Shown here one piece after another: positions 62,801 to 64,000 of a stretch of DNA of 64,000 nt. The stretch covers positions 46,187,228 through 46,251,227 of the forward strand of contig CM055901.1 in assembly GCA_029582155.1 (NCBI GenBank), written 5' to 3'. Numbering within the stretch: position 1 is the stretch's first letter; each line of letters begins with the position of its first letter. A program made the translations under genes and the position numbers. The notes beneath the pieces are model-generated. The model ran no database searches. It saw nothing but the letters and a program-made list of their open reading frames with translations, and was not told the origin of the DNA. Source of the stretch: Panopea generosa (taxonomy: Eukaryota > Mollusca > Bivalvia > Adapedonta > Hiatellidae).

Positions 62801-63936
62801 AAACAAAAGGGCCAAGATGGCCCTTTATTGCTCACCTGACTGACCTTGAGTCAAAGTGAAATTACATCAAAATCAGGTCAGTAGATTCTGACAAGAAGGC
62901 TTTTGAAGTTTTTACTATAGATGCGTAGTCTTCCAACTAAGATAAAAATCCAATTCCAGGACAAAACTAACCTGTTATGTATAAGAATGGTTTCAAACTA
63001 AAGCATTAGACTAAACTATTGTGCATGAAACAATCCGCAGTTCCAGCACAATAAATATTCCTATGAGTTTCAAACACAAGCCTTTCCAAAGTATATCGCT
63101 TGAAAGAATCTTTGTTGCAGTGCTCTCTCCCCCAAAAACAATTAAGCTCCTCCTCCAAGATTTCAAGTACACTTTGACACTGAAAATCTCAAGCAAACTT
63201 CTTGCTGTTATGAAACTAGCTAAAAATATGGAATTGCTTTATTATAAAGCAGTAAACCATCCCTGTCTGAACCATAAAAACTCTGACTTTTATATTCAGA
63301 AAAACACCTATAATAAAAATGGTTCATGATATTTGAATAATATGAATAATATTTCAATCATTGATTATAATTGTATCATTCATCTTTTTATGATGAATTA
63401 TCTTTTAAAACTTATATCTGGTATAATATTGTATAATAATAGCAAAAAAAGAGTTTATTTAAAGAGTTTATTACCTCTTCTTATAATAATTGCTATATAC
63501 AGATATTTATGCTATAGAACAGGGGGAGTAATTTGACATAAAACTAACCCCACCCCCTGGCTGCCATGTTTATTGATGATTCAAGATGGTTTGAACATAC
63601 TTGGTAGAGAGTCACCTAAGGAACATTTCTAAGAAATTATTTTAAAATCAAGCCAGTAGTTTCTGACAAGAAGATTTTTTAAGTTTTTACTATAGCTTAT
63701 ATAGTTAACTAACCCCAGCCCATGGCCGCCATGTTTTTTGAAGAATCAAGATGGCTTGGACAAACTTGGTAGAGGGTCACCCAAGGAACATTTCTGTGAA
63801 ATTATATAAAAATTGGCCCAGTGGTTTCAGAGGAGAAGTTGTTAAAAGCTAAAAGTTAACGATGGACGACGGACGACAGACAGCAGTTGATCACAAAAGC
63901 TCACCTGTGAGCCTTTGGCTCAGGTGAGCTAACAAG
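62801..63936 (+). mobile_element. Non-autonomous element with TTNGCTCACCTGA ends
   Basis: The left end aacaaaagggccaagatggc...attgctcacctgac and the right end gcctttggctcaggtgagctaa form short inverted repeats (ttgctcacctga / tcaggtgagctaa). Inside, phrases such as gtttctgacaagaagatttt and ggagccgccatgtt-like blocks repeat. About 600 bp (62925-63535) interrupts the element and is not found in the 51311 copy. No transposase is visible. Confidence 0.6.
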
Positions 63937-64000
63937 CTATAAAGATAAAAGGAAATTCCAATAATTTGATATATTCAATTTTTGTTTGTTGTTTTTGTTT

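Overview
The window looks like a piece of an AT-rich animal nuclear genome, most likely a marine bivalve of the heterodont type. Three things point there: a spliced extracellular-matrix gene with large introns, very dense tandem and interspersed repeats, and repeat families resembling those described in bivalves (a tandem-core element with the core motif AAGGTCAAGGTCAC, tRNA-derived SINEs, Penelope-like, mariner-like and Ty3/gypsy relics). There is no operon structure, and most long open frames are by-products of repeats. The species assignment is inference.

The one confident host gene is on the minus strand from 62067 down to a stop codon at 47837-47839. Eight exons join with consistent splice phases and encode about 445 residues: EGF, laminin G, EGF, laminin G, stop. 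Domain order and the sequence of the last laminin G domain fit the C-terminal half of pikachurin (EGFLAM); agrin or perlecan relatives are less likely. The 5' part (expected FN3 domains, first EGF and first laminin G) lies beyond the right edge. Its introns hold a roughly 89-bp tandem array, a tandem-core mobile element, a 45-bp minisatellite made from the gene's own exon end and splice donor, a TA-flanked MITE and a decayed mariner.

Layout: 1-2.2 kb, decayed Ty3/gypsy pol end. 2.2-9 kb, dispersed repeats including a minisatellite element, a foldback with telomere-like core, and a tandem-core element with direct AGGTCA repeats. 9.06-26.17 kb (continuing after an insertion at 29.3-29.75 kb), three tandem copies of a unit of about 6-6.5 kb, each with the same ordered internal arrays at very different lengths. 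26.18-29.30 kb, a long-arm foldback element inserted in the third copy. 29.75-30.4 kb, an inverted copy of the 3.1-3.7 kb element. 31-37.4 kb, MITEs, a compound microsatellite, a Penelope-like relic with a hammerhead-like motif, and a 16-bp array. 37.4-47.8 kb, mostly non-coding with SINEs, a 23-bp minisatellite and local duplications. 47.8-62.1 kb, the pikachurin-like gene. 62.8-63.9 kb, a non-autonomous element with short inverted ends.

The most unusual structure is an inverted 69-bp copy of part of a laminin G exon (source 58998-59066) in the next intron (58134-58202), at the edge of the tandem-core element. It suggests exon-fragment capture and could base-pair with the exon in the pre-mRNA.
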